Part shown: one piece after another, positions 11,135 through 24,215 of the stretch | Numbering within the stretch: position 1 is the first letter of the stretch | Layout: each line of letters opens with the position of its first letter | Origin: Pleurotus djamor | Taxonomy: Eukaryota > Basidiomycota > Agaricomycetes > Agaricales > Pleurotaceae | Reading direction: 5' to 3' | DNA length: 64,000 nt | Assembly (NCBI GenBank): GCA_029747585.1 | Contig: JAPEVF010000028.1 | Span: forward strand, 98,322 to 162,321 | Notes under the pieces: model-generated | Databases searched by the model: none | Told to the model about the DNA's origin: nothing | Seen by the model: the letters and a program-made list of their open reading frames with translations, nothing else | Translations under genes and position numbers: made by a program

Positions 11135-13656
11135 ATGCTACCAACCTCTCCCTATGGTGGGACACAACCAGTCTGCTCGGGGTGGGCAAGCATAAAGCGC
11201 GCTGGTGCTCATTCTGATGAGTCCTGGAAGAGAATGTGGTTATCCCTCGATGACGATTTCCGCATCTTCGACATTGAGGTGCGTGCTTTCCCCTTCACTT
11301 CGATTTGCTGCCTTATATCGACATATACAGCACGATCTGCCTATTATCATTGATATTCACGCGATTTCTGTGTTGAAACGCGTTCAACATCCCGAGGCAC
11401 CGTATTGCTGCTTGCTGGGGATGAATAGTGAAGATGAAGCTGAAGAGTTGTATGTTTCGTATTGGTCAAATGAGGAACTTGAGGAGTGGATACGGGTTAT
11501 CCAGCAACTTCAGGGATCTGGTCAAGGCGAAGATATGGAGGCGGACGGCACCAACCTCTTGCCCGAAATCGATATAACTGACATGGTGAGTTGATGCGTC
11601 ACTTGACGCGCTTCACCTCCTGCTGACCATGGAGATCCTAGTTCGATCATCAATCAACATCTCATATCGTGGACGAACCAAAGCCAGAGGAGGAGACAAA
11701 CTGGAGAGACAATGTCCTCGGGTCTTACTACACCGACACGCCTGGGCCAACCCCTACATCCCTTACCTTCCCCAATACTCCTTTGAAGCTGAAGCGCAAG
11801 CCGGCTTGCAAGCGGAAGAGCAAAGATCAACAATTTCCTAGTGGTGATAGTAGGAGTGGTGTACCACCCCAGCTACAGGCTACGACTTCGACTTGGGTGA
11901 CTTATAAAGTGTGTCCGATATGATTCTCTCTGCGTCCACGTCCGCTGAAACTGAATGCCCTGTCCAGCATAAACTCTACCAGGTAATTCATACTGCATGA
12001 CATACGGAGCCGGTCCTCAGAGTAATTCGTGTGATTCATTAGGGCCTTCTATCTCTGCTTGTTCTCGCAACGTCAGTGGAGAATCTTCAGGATGACTGGT
12101 ACAGAGTTCATTTCCCCTGTAGATTTTTCTCTGACATTCACCACCCATGCAGCTTCGTCGATATTCTGCGGGACTTATTCCAGTCCATAGAAGCCCTCGA
12201 TTCCGTATCAATGTTCCTCTCAAAGCCCGGGTGCTTGCGTGAGGATACCAAAAACCTTGATGCTGATGAAGATTCCGAGCTAGTCCAGCTCCTTCGCGCG
12301 ATATCCACGTCCAGGACAGGATACAAAGCTGTACTCAGTCTGCGAGGGTCTCGAGCGCAACAATTCCTCGACATGGCACATGAAGTGAGGGCCTCAACGC
12401 GCACCCTCTCCTTCTACAGAGATCTCGCTCGCTAACGCTACTGTCCAATTAGATTTTACACTTCCCTTCCTTGAAACGGTCACAGGACAAGCGGTTTAGC
12501 ATTCAAGTGCTGAAGCTAATGATACGACTATCTGAGACATGCCATCAACTCCCGACGTCGTTGTTTCTTGAAGACGTTGAAGTGATGGAGAAGGATGCGA
12601 GGTTTCTGGGAAGCTTCAGCAATGTGTATCGTGCGCGATATGGCGATCAGGCAGTGGCACTCAAACGGATGCGAATATTCGAATCTGACACGGAGACAGT
12701 GCATATGAAACTTCGACAGGTATGTGCACGCTCCTTTGAAAGCACAGAAGGTGCTCAGTGCTGATATGTCGTTGTAGAGATTTTGCCGTGAAGCTTTGCT
12801 GTGGCAGCATCTGGACCATCCAAACGTTTTGCCCTTCATTGGCATTGACCCGGATAACTTTGAATCACTTTGCATGATATCCCCATGGCTAGAAGGTGGA
12901 ACGGTCCTTCATCATCTGAAGATGAATGGTATTAAGGAAGTTGATTTCATCGTGCGTTGCTCCCTGACTCAGTTACTCGCACTCCCAAGCTGATGCCATC
13001 TTCTATGTAGTTGTATGGGATATCACAGGGGCTGGCCTACCTCCACTCGCTTGATGTGATCCATGGAGACCTCCGAGGCGTGAGTACGCATCATTGCTAG
13101 TCTATATGGTTGTACTCAGAGGGTTCCAAGGTTAATATTCTTGTTGATGAACGAGGGAAACCTCGCATCGCCGATTTCGGTCTGGCTGTACTTGCCGACA
13201 TGTCTACCTCGTCAAGCTCATATCCAGGATCCGCCCGCTGGACGGCGCCTGAACTTTTGTATCCAGCTTCACAAGGGTTGACCAAGTTTCGAAGATCTTG
13301 GGCCAGTGATGTTTTCTCTTTTGCGTGCGTCTGTCTCGAGGTGATTAACTGCTCATACTCCTTTTGGAGTGGGCTGTGCTAATAGATTACTTTCAAAGCT
13401 GTATACAGGACTGCCTCCTTTCGCTGATGTATTCAACGATGCGACCGTCGCTCTCAAAGTTGTTGCAGGGGAACGCCCTAAGCGGCCTATGGATGAAATG
13501 AGACCAGTAAAGCCTCGGATATCTGGAGCCGTATGGACATTGGTTCAGTCGTGCTGGTGTCAAGCTTACTCTGAGAGACCCAGGATGAATACGGTTGTCA
13601 AATACTTCAAGCGAGATATCCTGAGAGGACGTCTTCCAGTGGCTTTACCGCATTGA
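11135..13656 (+). CDS. TKL-type protein kinase with N-terminal PH domain
   Basis: Predicted signalling kinase. The N-terminal part has a PH-like domain (CSGWASIKRAG--SDESWKRMWLSLDDD ... SNEELEEWIRVIQQL). A basic Pro-rich linker (TPLKLKRKPACKRKSK) and a helical region follow (SVENLQDD, FVDILRDLFQSIEALD, VLKLMIRLSETCHQLP). Kinase motifs: glycine loop GSFSNVYRA, VALKRMR with the VAIK Lys, catalytic loop VIHGDLRGVNILV (HGD instead of HRD), IADFGLA and the SARWTAPELL APE region, then a Trp/Arg anchor SCWCQAYSERPRM. About nine short introns are inferred. The catalytic Asp, Asn and the DFG Asp are all present, so activity is plausible. The family resembles the expanded basidiomycete TKL group. The start is uncertain: the frame is open upstream without an in-frame ATG. 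Confidence 0.83.
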
Positions 13657-13941
13657 GCTGAATCCTCCGAAGCAAACCATTGTAATACCTACTGCTGTAC
13701 TTCTTAGACATGGACTGATGTAGAATATGCTGCATTTTCTGGGTTGTTCGCATTCCTTCTGCGAATTTGTTGTAAATTCAATCAATTTATAGGGGTGGAC
13801 AAGGGGTGGGAAGTTCCTCACGTCAACGTGATCGATCAGGCATCACGCGTGTGGCGATTCGTGTCTCGCGTCAACCTTCTTTAAGAAGTCCTTCATCTTA
13901 TCCTTATTTTCCCATCCTCCCTCGCTTCTGGCCCTCAGCAC

Positions 13942-16257
13942 ATGTCTAAATCTCAGTCTGGACTACGTAGCGTGAAGAGAGATTGGTCGGAAGCAGAGAT
14001 CCCGTCGAGTTCTCAGGACACCATTCGGCAGCCTGTGACGAAGGAAGATACCAAGGCACGGAGGTTGAAGGAAATCCAAGATGCATTGAATGGCGTGCCT
14101 CGCAGTACACTATCTCTGAAGCCGCCTTCGACGTCTACGAATGGCGTCAAGCGACCCGCCACAGCAGAAGTTGGCCCGCCTGGAAAGAAGGCTAGGCAAT
14201 TACCTGATAGTTGGAGCGCCAACCAAAGTGATACCATGACATCTTCTACCTGGGGTCGTACGAGCTCTAAAGGGTCAATTACACTCTCGAAATCGCAGCA
14301 GGGGAGCAGTCGGCCTCCAGCCTCCAAAGGGAAACCTCAGCCCATCGCTCTTAGCAAGGAACAGAAGGAGATCTTGAAGTTAGTTGAGAAAGGTTCGAGT
14401 GTGTTTTACACTGGAAGTGCAGGTGCGTACAAAAATGTCTCTTTTCTATGCATGTACTCATCTCTCATCTCTGCACAAGGTTGTGGCAAGTCTGTTCTTC
14501 TGCGGGAAATCATCAAGGTTCTCCGGAAGAAATTCTCAAAGTCTCCTGACGCCGTGGCTATCACAGCTTCAACTGGTGAGGATCCCCGCTGGATGCATGC
14601 ATATATGTTGCCTGATCATACTCGCTGTAAAAAGGTATCGCTGCTTGTAACATTGGTGGTGTCACTATCCATTCGTTCGCCGGCATCGGTCTTGGCATAG
14701 AACCGGCAAATGTTCTCGCTACGAAAGTCCGCAAGAATAGAAAAGCAACTGCTCGATGGCAGAGGACCAAAGTCCTCATCATCGACGAAGGTAACCTGGA
14801 TCGATTCATGAAATGACACCTTCTCACCATCTGGTAGTATCTATGGTCGACGGAGACCTGTTCGATAAACTCTGTGACATTGGCAGTACTGTCCGTAGTT
14901 CTCCTCTTCCATTCGGTGGGATCCAGGTTTGATCTTATGCACGAATCTGAGATTGGATCATGAACGTTGACGTTGGATACGGCATACAGGTCGTCCTCAC
15001 GGGCGATTTCTTCCAGCTACCCCCTGTTATGAAGGGTGGCTCCGCTAAATTCGCTTTCGAGGCTCGAAAGTGGAAAGATACCATCGAGCGAACGTTCAAT
15101 CTTACCAAAGTATTTCGTCAGCGCGACCAAGGCAAGCCGATCATCTAAATCCTTCATAATGTTGGTGCTAACCTTCGGTCTCAGACTTTGTTGATATGCT
15201 CAACGAAATGCGATTCGGAACTTTGTCAACCAAGTCCATAAACAAATTCCGCAACCTGTCACGGCCGATCAAGATCGACGATGGTATACTCGCGACTGAA
15301 TTGTGGGGGTTGTATCATACTGTCTGATGATATACATATCTAACTTTCCTGCAGATTTCCGCGTCGAGAAGATGTCGAGAGGTCAAACCAATCTCGAATG
15401 TTAACACTCCCTGGGACGAAGGACGAAGTATTCGACGCTCTGGATTCGGGTGCATCAGATCCCGAACAACGAACCAAACTCCTGTCCAATTGCATGGCTC
15501 CTCAGCGACTAGTGTTACGAGTGGGCGCCCAGGTCATGTTGATCAAGAACCAGGAGGATGGCATATTGGTCAATGGTAGTATCGGTAAAGTGGTTCGGTT
15601 TGTGGATCCTAATGTATACGGGACCGAGGACGATGTCGATGGAATGCCTGGAGGCCCGACTTCAGTAGTCGGAGCCAACGCCGCGGCTGAGGCGTTGATG
15701 AAGAAGAAGGACAAGAAGTCGGCTGGTCAACCGAAGCTCTTCCCAATTGTCGAATTCTTATTGCCGAATGGTTACACAAGGCAAACGCTCATAGTCCCCG
15801 ATGTTTGGAAAGTTGAATTACCAAGTGGTGAAATCCAGGCTAGCAGAACCCAGGTGCGTGTATTTCTGCCGGATAGGAACCGTGCACGCTAAGTGAACAA
15901 TTACCTAGATGCCCCTCATTCTGTCATGGGCTATGAGTATCCACAAATCCCAAGGTCAGACGCTTGAGCGAGTCAAAGTCGACCTAGGCAAAGTCTTTGA
16001 AGCAGGTAGGCCAGCACCTCAACCTACGCTTTGATACTTTCTTAACCTTCGTTTGTGTTTAGGCCAGGCGTACGTCGCACTGTCTCGGGCCACCTCGATG
16101 GAGGGACTGCAGATACTGAACTTCGACCCGGCCAAAGTAAGTCTACGCCCCCAGCAAAGCCCATCGTGCTAATCGAACGAAATTAATTACTTAGGTTCGT
16201 GTCCATCCTAAAGTCGTAGAGTGGAGTAAAACGTTAGAAACAATCGCTGAGCGTTGA
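13942..16257 (+). CDS. PIF1: PIF1-like 5'-3' DNA helicase
   Basis: Superfamily 1B helicase acting on G-quadruplexes, telomeres and mtDNA in known relatives. A disordered basic N-terminus ([15 protein letters not shown]...) leads into [29 protein letters not shown] (Q-motif and Walker A), [25 protein letters not shown], Walker [64 protein letters not shown] and [14 protein letters not shown]. The GCGKS/DEVSM splice joins are canonical. The C-terminus is [19 protein letters not shown], ending at the TGA 16255-16257. No clear mitochondrial signal is seen in the first 30 residues, so nuclear versus mitochondrial location is open. Confidence 0.92.
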
Positions 16258-16565
16258 AAGGCCAAGGCTCATGGCAACTTTGTATCATTATTTCTTCAGT
16301 AATGCTCACATCAACCTCGCCCCCGATACTAACCATATCATAGACCTCCGTTTCGTGTGTAACATATGTGTAATGCTATGATGCTCAGAAAACGGTCACG
16401 AAGAGGTTTCCAACTCAGCGCCATTCCGTGCCAATACCGTTTTAGCATTTCCCCCATATTTCTCCGAGGAACCCACACAAACTCGGGCCGTCTGAACGGG
16501 ACCTCTAATGACATCGACATCGACAGATAACTCTTGTCTCAACCCCCACCACAACCTCACTAGGC
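16258..16565. other. Intergenic region, no gene seen
   Basis: About 0.3 kb between the helicase stop and the xylulokinase ATG, both plus strand. It likely holds the helicase 3' UTR and the xylulokinase promoter. Confidence 0.5.
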
Positions 16566-18368
<1,803 letters not shown>

Positions 18369-18435
18369 ATCTTGTCGTAAATGTCGATAAATTATCGCAT
18401 TTATTCATTTTCCGCCCCTGTCTCTTACCTCTCGA

Positions 18436-20735
18436 ATGCTCCATGTGCTCATTCGACTAATTTCGCCCATCCGAGCTTTCACCAGCGCCACCAGTTTTTG
18501 CGCTGGCCCACAGAGTAACAGAAGATTCTTTACTGCTACTCTCCGACGGAACAGAATGTCCGATCACGATGAACCTCCTCGGAAACTTGCCAGACTAGAA
18601 CCAGATCTTGACGCACCAATGCCTTCCGAGTCAACAATGGATGCATCGACTCTACCGACCACATCGACTTCGATTCCTCCAGAAACACTAAGCAATGAAG
18701 CCGCAAAAGCGGCGGAACCATCTGTACAGGGTTCTAACCAGAGAGGCCAGAAAAGAGACGCGTCTGGATATCCTAAATCACGGAAAGGGAAGGAGAGTAG
18801 CGGCAAGAACATCGGGCGCAAACGTCGGGGAACGAGAAACGACGAAAAGGGCGATACGGAGGCAGATGCTGCATCGAAAGGACCACGGTATCCTAAACGT
18901 ATGTGTGCACTACTGCTTAGTTTTTGTGGTACTGGATGTAGCGGGATGCAAATGTACGTACCACTGTTTGCCAGTCAATATATTCTTGTTGAGTCGGATT
19001 CGAACTTGTAGCCAACCGAATGTCCGTACTATTGAAGGAGTCCTTTTCAATTCTCTTGCCAAGGCAGGTGCCGTGTCTGAAGACAACGCTGACGATCCAG
19101 TCAAGGCTAGTCTACGCATTTGCCGCGTTTCATCTTACTTGCTGAACTGAACATCTGACTTCAGGTCAACCTTGCGCGTGCTGCCAGAACTGATGCTGGT
19201 GTCCATGCAGCTGGCAATGTTGTCAGTCTTAAGTTAATAACGTCTCGACCAGACGTTCCGGATATCCTATCACGGATTAACGAAGAACTTCCTCCTGAAA
19301 TACGCCTGTGGCAATTCGTAAGTTATTCTTAGCTTTTGCAAGCTGTATACATTGCTCATGAGTGCCTAATATGTGCAGGTTCGGGTTCAGAACTCTTTCA
19401 ATCCTAGGACGTGGGTTCAATACCATTTTTACTGTCACTTCCCTGGGATGACAAACTGGTGTGCAGGTTATGCGATAGTCGCAAATATACGTACTTCTTC
19501 CCGACCTATCTACTTATACCCCCGAGACCTGGAAGCACACTCATGCGTGCTTTACAAAAGTACGCTGAAAATTCAGATGATCAGGCACCACAGAACGCGA
19601 CGCACCCCTTCTGGGGCGAAGTAGACCCATCTACTGAGACACCAGAGGACACCTTACGACGCAAACGACAATGGAGAGTTTCACCTGAGCAAGTTGAACA
19701 ACTTCGATCGACGGCTACCAAATTCCTTGGAACCCACAACTTCCATAACTTTACTGTCGGCAAGGATGTCAAGGATAGAAGCAATCAACGGCATATGAAA
19801 CAAATTACTGTGTGTTTATCTTTATTCTCGCCTGGATGGTGTCTCACGAATATTGCATTCCATAGATTTCTGATCCAGCTGTATACGGGGAAACAGAATG
19901 GCTCAGCGTCCTGTTCCACGGCCAGAGTTTCATGCTACACCAGGTGGGTCTCAAATTCTCATCCTTGTGCTCAAACAGTGAACAAATCGTCTCTAGATCG
20001 TCAGTTAGCTTCTCATGCCTCTTTCCCTACTCACAAATCCCTTCCCAGCGCAAAATGATGGCAGCTCTTGTGCTCTCATGTAGAACCGGTGCTCCCCCGA
20101 GTATCATTGACGAGGTACGTGGTTCCATGGCTGTATGGTTCTCGCGGTCCGTCTTAAGGCCCCTCGATCATACAGCTCTACGGTGACCCGACGGTTCTTA
20201 TACCCAAAATGCCTTCCTTAGGCCTTCTACTAGAATACCCCATTTTCGACACGTACAATGCCAAAGTCACAGAAATCAACAAAAATCTGGATCCATCTCA
20301 CGCCGAATATCGTCCAGCAATTGATTTTGAACAATTCAAGGACCAAATCGCGGCGTTCAAACAGCAGTTTATTTATGATAATATGCGAAAGATTGAGGAC
20401 GAATTCGGAATGTGGGTCTCTTCGCATTGATCCTCGAAGGTGGTGTCTTAACTGAGGATATTGGTGAATCTTCCCCTAGATTTGATTCATGGATTCGATC
20501 CGTGGATAAGTATGGAGGGGACGACTTGTTGTATCTGAATACAAAGGGTGTGATACCTGCCGAAGCGATTCTCGTCAAGGGCGCGCGCAGAAGCAACCCA
20601 TTTAGGGAGAAGAAGCGTTTCGACGCGACGGCGTTCCCCACAGATAGGGACGGCGCTGCGGCGAAACAATTTGACGAGGAGGACGAGAGTGAAGGTGAGG
20701 CTGAGAAGGGAACGGTTTCTGATATGGAAACATGA
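18436..20735 (+). CDS. PUS1: tRNA pseudouridine synthase (PUS1/TruA family)
   Basis: Converts uridines to pseudouridine in tRNAs and other RNAs. Catalytic Asp block: LARAARTDAGVHAAGNVVSL. Other family blocks are NVRTIEGVL, FLGTHNFHNFT, GQSFMLHQIRKM-like (the MLHQ and RKMMAALVL halves are split by an intron), LYGDPTVLIPKMPSLGLLLEYP and an acidic C-terminus ending SDMET. The first 40 residues from the ATG at 18436 are Arg/Ser/Phe-rich, nearly acid-free and look like a mitochondrial presequence (ISPIRAFTSATSF...RRFFTATLRRNR). A second in-frame ATG at 18556 (MSDHDEPPRK) begins the expected nuclear form. A basic region KSRKGKESSGKNIGRKRR could be an NLS. The stop is 58 nt from the RPB4 stop (convergent). 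Confidence 0.92.
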
Positions 20736-20793
20736 TATTTTTGTCCGTGTACAATTGGTAAACATATTTGAGGCTGTCATACGGAGAAATTGG

Positions 20794-21429
20794 CTACGAT
20801 TGGAATTTGCGCATGGTCTGTATTTCGTCTAGGAGAGCTTGAAGGCGGTCATCTTCTATTTTTACCAAGCTGAAAGATGTGAATGCGATGAGACAGCCGG
20901 AGCAACACTAAGAGACGTAGAGGGGCGAACCTGGGGATTATACTCTTTGCCTCTTCCGCATCAGCAGGACACAGGTTTGCTATCTGGGCGGTCTCAAACT
21001 GAGTCAGCGCAGGTTCCCTCCGCAATGTCCTGTATTTCAAGTTGCTGTGTGAGAGGATACATCCAAGAAGGGCACCCACGCACTCTCGAACTGCACTAGC
21101 AGAATCGGTGGTATTGAACTTGGTAAACGTCTTTACATAGTCCAATGTCTTGTTGTATACGCTGTACGGCAGCACGATCTAGTTTGTTGTCGATACCCTT
21201 CATTCATAGGCTGCTTACGGCGTGTCTGGCGCATCCTTGTCGCGATTTTCGAGCAGGTATTTGACCTCCGAGATCAAAAGACAACCAGCATTGTTGAATT
21301 CTAGAGCACCCAATTCAGAAACCAGTAGCAAGCTAAGACAAGCAGAGTCCCATCCCCACCTGGGCCTAGCTTGAGCGCAGAAGCATCCTCTTCTTCAGCC
21401 TGTGGCCGGTGGCGGAGTCGAGTGGTCAT
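20794..21429 (-). CDS. RPB4: RNA polymerase II subunit Rpb4
   Basis: Pol II stalk subunit that pairs with Rpb7. Five short exons give 134 aa: from the ATG at 21429 (MTTRLRHRPQAEEED), ALKLGP-EFNNAGCLLISEVKYLLE, DAPDTP-VYNKTLDYVKTF, SAVRE-TLRREPALTQFETAQIANLC with PADAEEAKSIIPS, and LVKIEDDRLQALLDEIQTM ending RKFQS at the TAG 20796-20794. Every junction is GT...AG and in phase (donors GTGGGG, GTAAGC, GTGCGT and GTTCGC). The core ANLCP-DAEEAKS-IPS is diagnostic for Rpb4. It lacks the long yeast-specific insert, like other filamentous fungi. It is divergent from the transporter gene (212 nt between starts). Confidence 0.9.
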
Positions 21430-21641
21430 GGCGGTCAAACTTTGAGGCTGACTTCAACTCGCAGGCCCCTGAAACCACCTCATTACGTAACAGAATGTCT
21501 CTACGTCCGAGCCTGTCGTTCCAAGCTCGCTGCTTCCACGACGCCCTTTTACAAGCGGGTCGTGTCGTTTAGCTTGGCACTACGCTGGCATCCCTCTGGA
21601 GGACTCAAGCCAGCAATCTTGAGTCAGACAACGAGTTCGAA

Positions 21642-23664
21642 ATGGTTCAAGCCTACGGTACCACCAAAGACGGTGCCGCTGACCAACACACTGAGGGCGA
21701 CTCCTACGCGCACGGTGATGGAAGTGGCGAGTCCAGTGCATTGCTGGGAGGAGAAAGTTCAGCTCAGACGCCTCATCACAGTCAACACGAAGGTCATGCA
21801 TCCATTGGTAGCTGTGTGAGTAATTTGGCAAACACGATTATTGGCAGTGGTATGTATCCCGTGTTTTCATGGATTGGCTTTGAGTTAATCATTTGGGAAA
21901 TTCTTGTAGGAATGCTCACATTTCCCTTGGTGCGCCTCAATCCTCGAATGTATCAAGAAAGCCTGTTGACGAATGGCTGATTTCCGTAGGCCATGGCGTC
22001 GGCTGGCTTGGTACCGGGAATGATTACATGCGTCTTTTCCGGCTCGGTCGCCGCGTTCGGACTATATCTACTCTCTTTGTGTGCAGCCAAAGCGCCTCAC
22101 CGACGCTCGTCTTTCTTTGCTGTGTCACAGCTTACGTTCCCAAAGGCCGCGGTGTTCTTTGATGCCGCTATTGCCATCAAATGCTTCGGCGTTTCCATCA
22201 GGTGAGGCATTCTTCCCACTTTTGTTTACATCTTGGATCGTAGCTCAATGTCAAGGACCCCTCCGTGCCGCCGGTTCGTTTTACCCGTAGCTATTTGATT
22301 ATCATTAAGGGTCTTATGCCCAATGTCGTCGCCTCGCTATACCATGACCTCACATCCCCCGACGTCAACCCACCAGACTGGGCTTTGTCCGGCCAAAATT
22401 GGATAACTCTGTTTATGCTTGTCCTCGTCCCACTGTGCTTTCTCCGAAAATTGGATAGTCTGAGGCACACAAGCTACATTGCCTTATTTTCTGTTGGTGA
22501 GTTCCCTCCCTTCGATCCTTTTACACCCACGATCCCTTGCTCACGGCGTATACAGCCTACTTGATTATTATAGTAATTACCTGCTACTTCCATCCCCTTA
22601 AGGGTTCGCCGGAACCGGGGGAAGTGCGCCTAATCCACTTTACGCCCAATTTCGTCTCGACGTTCCCAGTCCAAGTTTTTGCATTTACTTGTGCCCAAAA
22701 TGTCAGTCTGAATCGCTTGCTCAATTGGGTGGTNTGACTCNNAGTATTTTGCNTTACAGCTATTTCCGATCTACAATGAGCTCGCGTCCAATACACAAGC
22801 ACGCATGAATACGGTCATTGGTACCTCGATTGGGTCTGCAACATTGACATACGAGATCATTGGTATTTTCGGATACCTGACCTTTGGGTCCAAGGTACGT
22901 GACGTGACGCGGCGTGGATTCGTTACGCGTCGTTCTGACTTTGTGTTCAGGTTGGCGCCAACATCGTTGCAATGTATCCCTCAACATCGCTGTTCATCGC
23001 TGTTGGACAACTGGCCATCGTNATCCTCGTGCTGTTCTCTTACCCACTTCAGGTACATCCTTGCCGCAACTGCCTGGATAAAGTATTCCATGCCGGGGAG
23101 TTGGCTGCATCTAGCAAGACCCCCAGCTCCGAGGATGAGGATGAGGATGAGATGGAGAATCTCGATGAGCTGCCAAGTCCTGACATGACTCCCCTCAAGC
23201 ACACGGTTCTCACAGCTGCCATTATTGCTTTTGGGTTTACTATTGCGTATTTTGTGGATGACTTGCGTCTGGGTAAGTGCGCTTGATNTGGATAACCTCA
23301 ATGAGCTNAATTGGATATGCTACCCAGTGCTGTCATTCGTGGGTTCGACAGGATCCACTACAATATCGTTTATCCTTCCTGGGCTATTCTATTGGAAGGT
23401 ACGCGCAAGGGGACTCTCAAAGGGCTGTTTGCANAATCTGACGCGTTGAGTAGCTGACGCGCAATGACCCNACCGCCAGTCGAAGCCTCAACAAAGCAGC
23501 CCTCGGGTTATCACTTTACGGCGCGTTCATCTTTGTTTTCTGGTNGGTCCCATACCGCATCACTCTCTTCCGTAGAAAACTGATGCTTGATGTTTTGTAC
23601 CAGTCTGGGATTCAATATCTACCAAGTGATATATCCATCGCCTCAGGGCGGTGCTGGACATTGA
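21642..23664 (+). CDS. Vacuolar-type amino acid transporter (AVT/SLC38-like)
   Basis: Amino acid/auxin permease family, a multipass membrane protein probably of the vacuole. A polar N-tail (MVQAYGTTKDGAADQH...) precedes ASIGSCVSNLANTIIGSGM, the signature first helix. Further TM blocks are MASAGLVPGMITCVFSGSVA, GLYLLSLCAAKA, FFDAAIAIKCFGVSI, WITLFMLVLVPLCF, YLIIIVITCYF, FPVQVFAFTCAQN, TSIGSATLTYEIIGIFGYLTFGSK, LFIAVGQLAIVILVLFSYPLQ, LTAAIIAFGFTIAYF, FVGSTGSTTISFILPGLFYWKLTRND and LYGAFIFVFC-LGFNIYQVI. An acidic cytoplasmic loop (SSEDEDEDEMENLDE) lies before the last helices. About nine introns are inferred; a few N bases fall in exons. The closest functional types are Avt5/6/7, but the substrate is not deducible. 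Confidence 0.85.
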
Positions 23665-23724
23665 CTGAGGAGCTTTGGTCCAACTGTAGTATACGCCTAT
23701 AATTTGTCATAATATCGGCCCAAC

Positions 23725-23900
23725 AAGGTTACTCTTTTCATGGGATATGCTGGACGGCTCTTCTGCGTGAAGGTGCATGGGGTGAGCTGTTTCCAGTCAA
23801 CCGTATCNCTTCCTTCCGTTAGAAACTGTCTGTTTTCTAGCCTTGGTTTCAATATCTAACAAGATAGAAACCCGTCGAACCAGGAACTCGACTGGGTTCT
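23725..23900 (+). pseudogene. Decayed duplicate of the transporter's last exon and flanks
   Basis: The stretch around 23805-23875 (CCGTATCN-CTTCCTTCCG, TTAGAAACTG, then a TAG acceptor and TTGGTTTCAATATCTA) mirrors 23555-23625 in the transporter gene (CCGCATCACTCTCTTCCG, AGAAAACTG, a CAG acceptor and CTGGGATTCAATATCTA). Downstream, TATAATTTGT-AATAT also recurs in both. The copy has a stop shortly after the conserved FNI codons and no upstream exons, so it looks like a partial tandem duplication that has decayed. The alignment was made by eye. Confidence 0.5.
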
Positions 23901-24215
23901 GTAAAGTACACTATATATAATTTGTAGCAATATTTAGTCCGAAATAAGACGGAGATTGTGGCCGCAGATTGGGAGATTGTTTTTGGCATGTGCGTTCCCA
24001 CGACCCTGTTTGCAATTCCATCATAAGCTGGTGGTCGTCTCTCTTTCACTTCAACCCCTTCGACCCCAGCCAGATGGCCTGAATCCTCGACGACCTCTTC
24101 AGTCTCGACATTCAAAACACTCTGCTCATCGTCCCCAACGTCCTCCTCGACACATTTCTTCGTATTCCCCACGCAAACCCCTCATCTCGCTAGACTCGGT
24201 TTTGTCTATTTTACC
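23901..24215. other. Intergenic region upstream of the R3H gene
   Basis: A minus-strand open frame (24172-23909, with EDVGDDEQSVLNVETEEVVED) is acidic but has no supported exons or homology that I recognise. I treat it as chance, possibly 5' UTR/promoter of the R3H gene. Confidence 0.35.

Noticed and set aside
23909..24172. Minus-strand acidic frame upstream of the R3H gene
   Set aside because: No supported start exon, splice partner or recognisable domain; kept only as a note.
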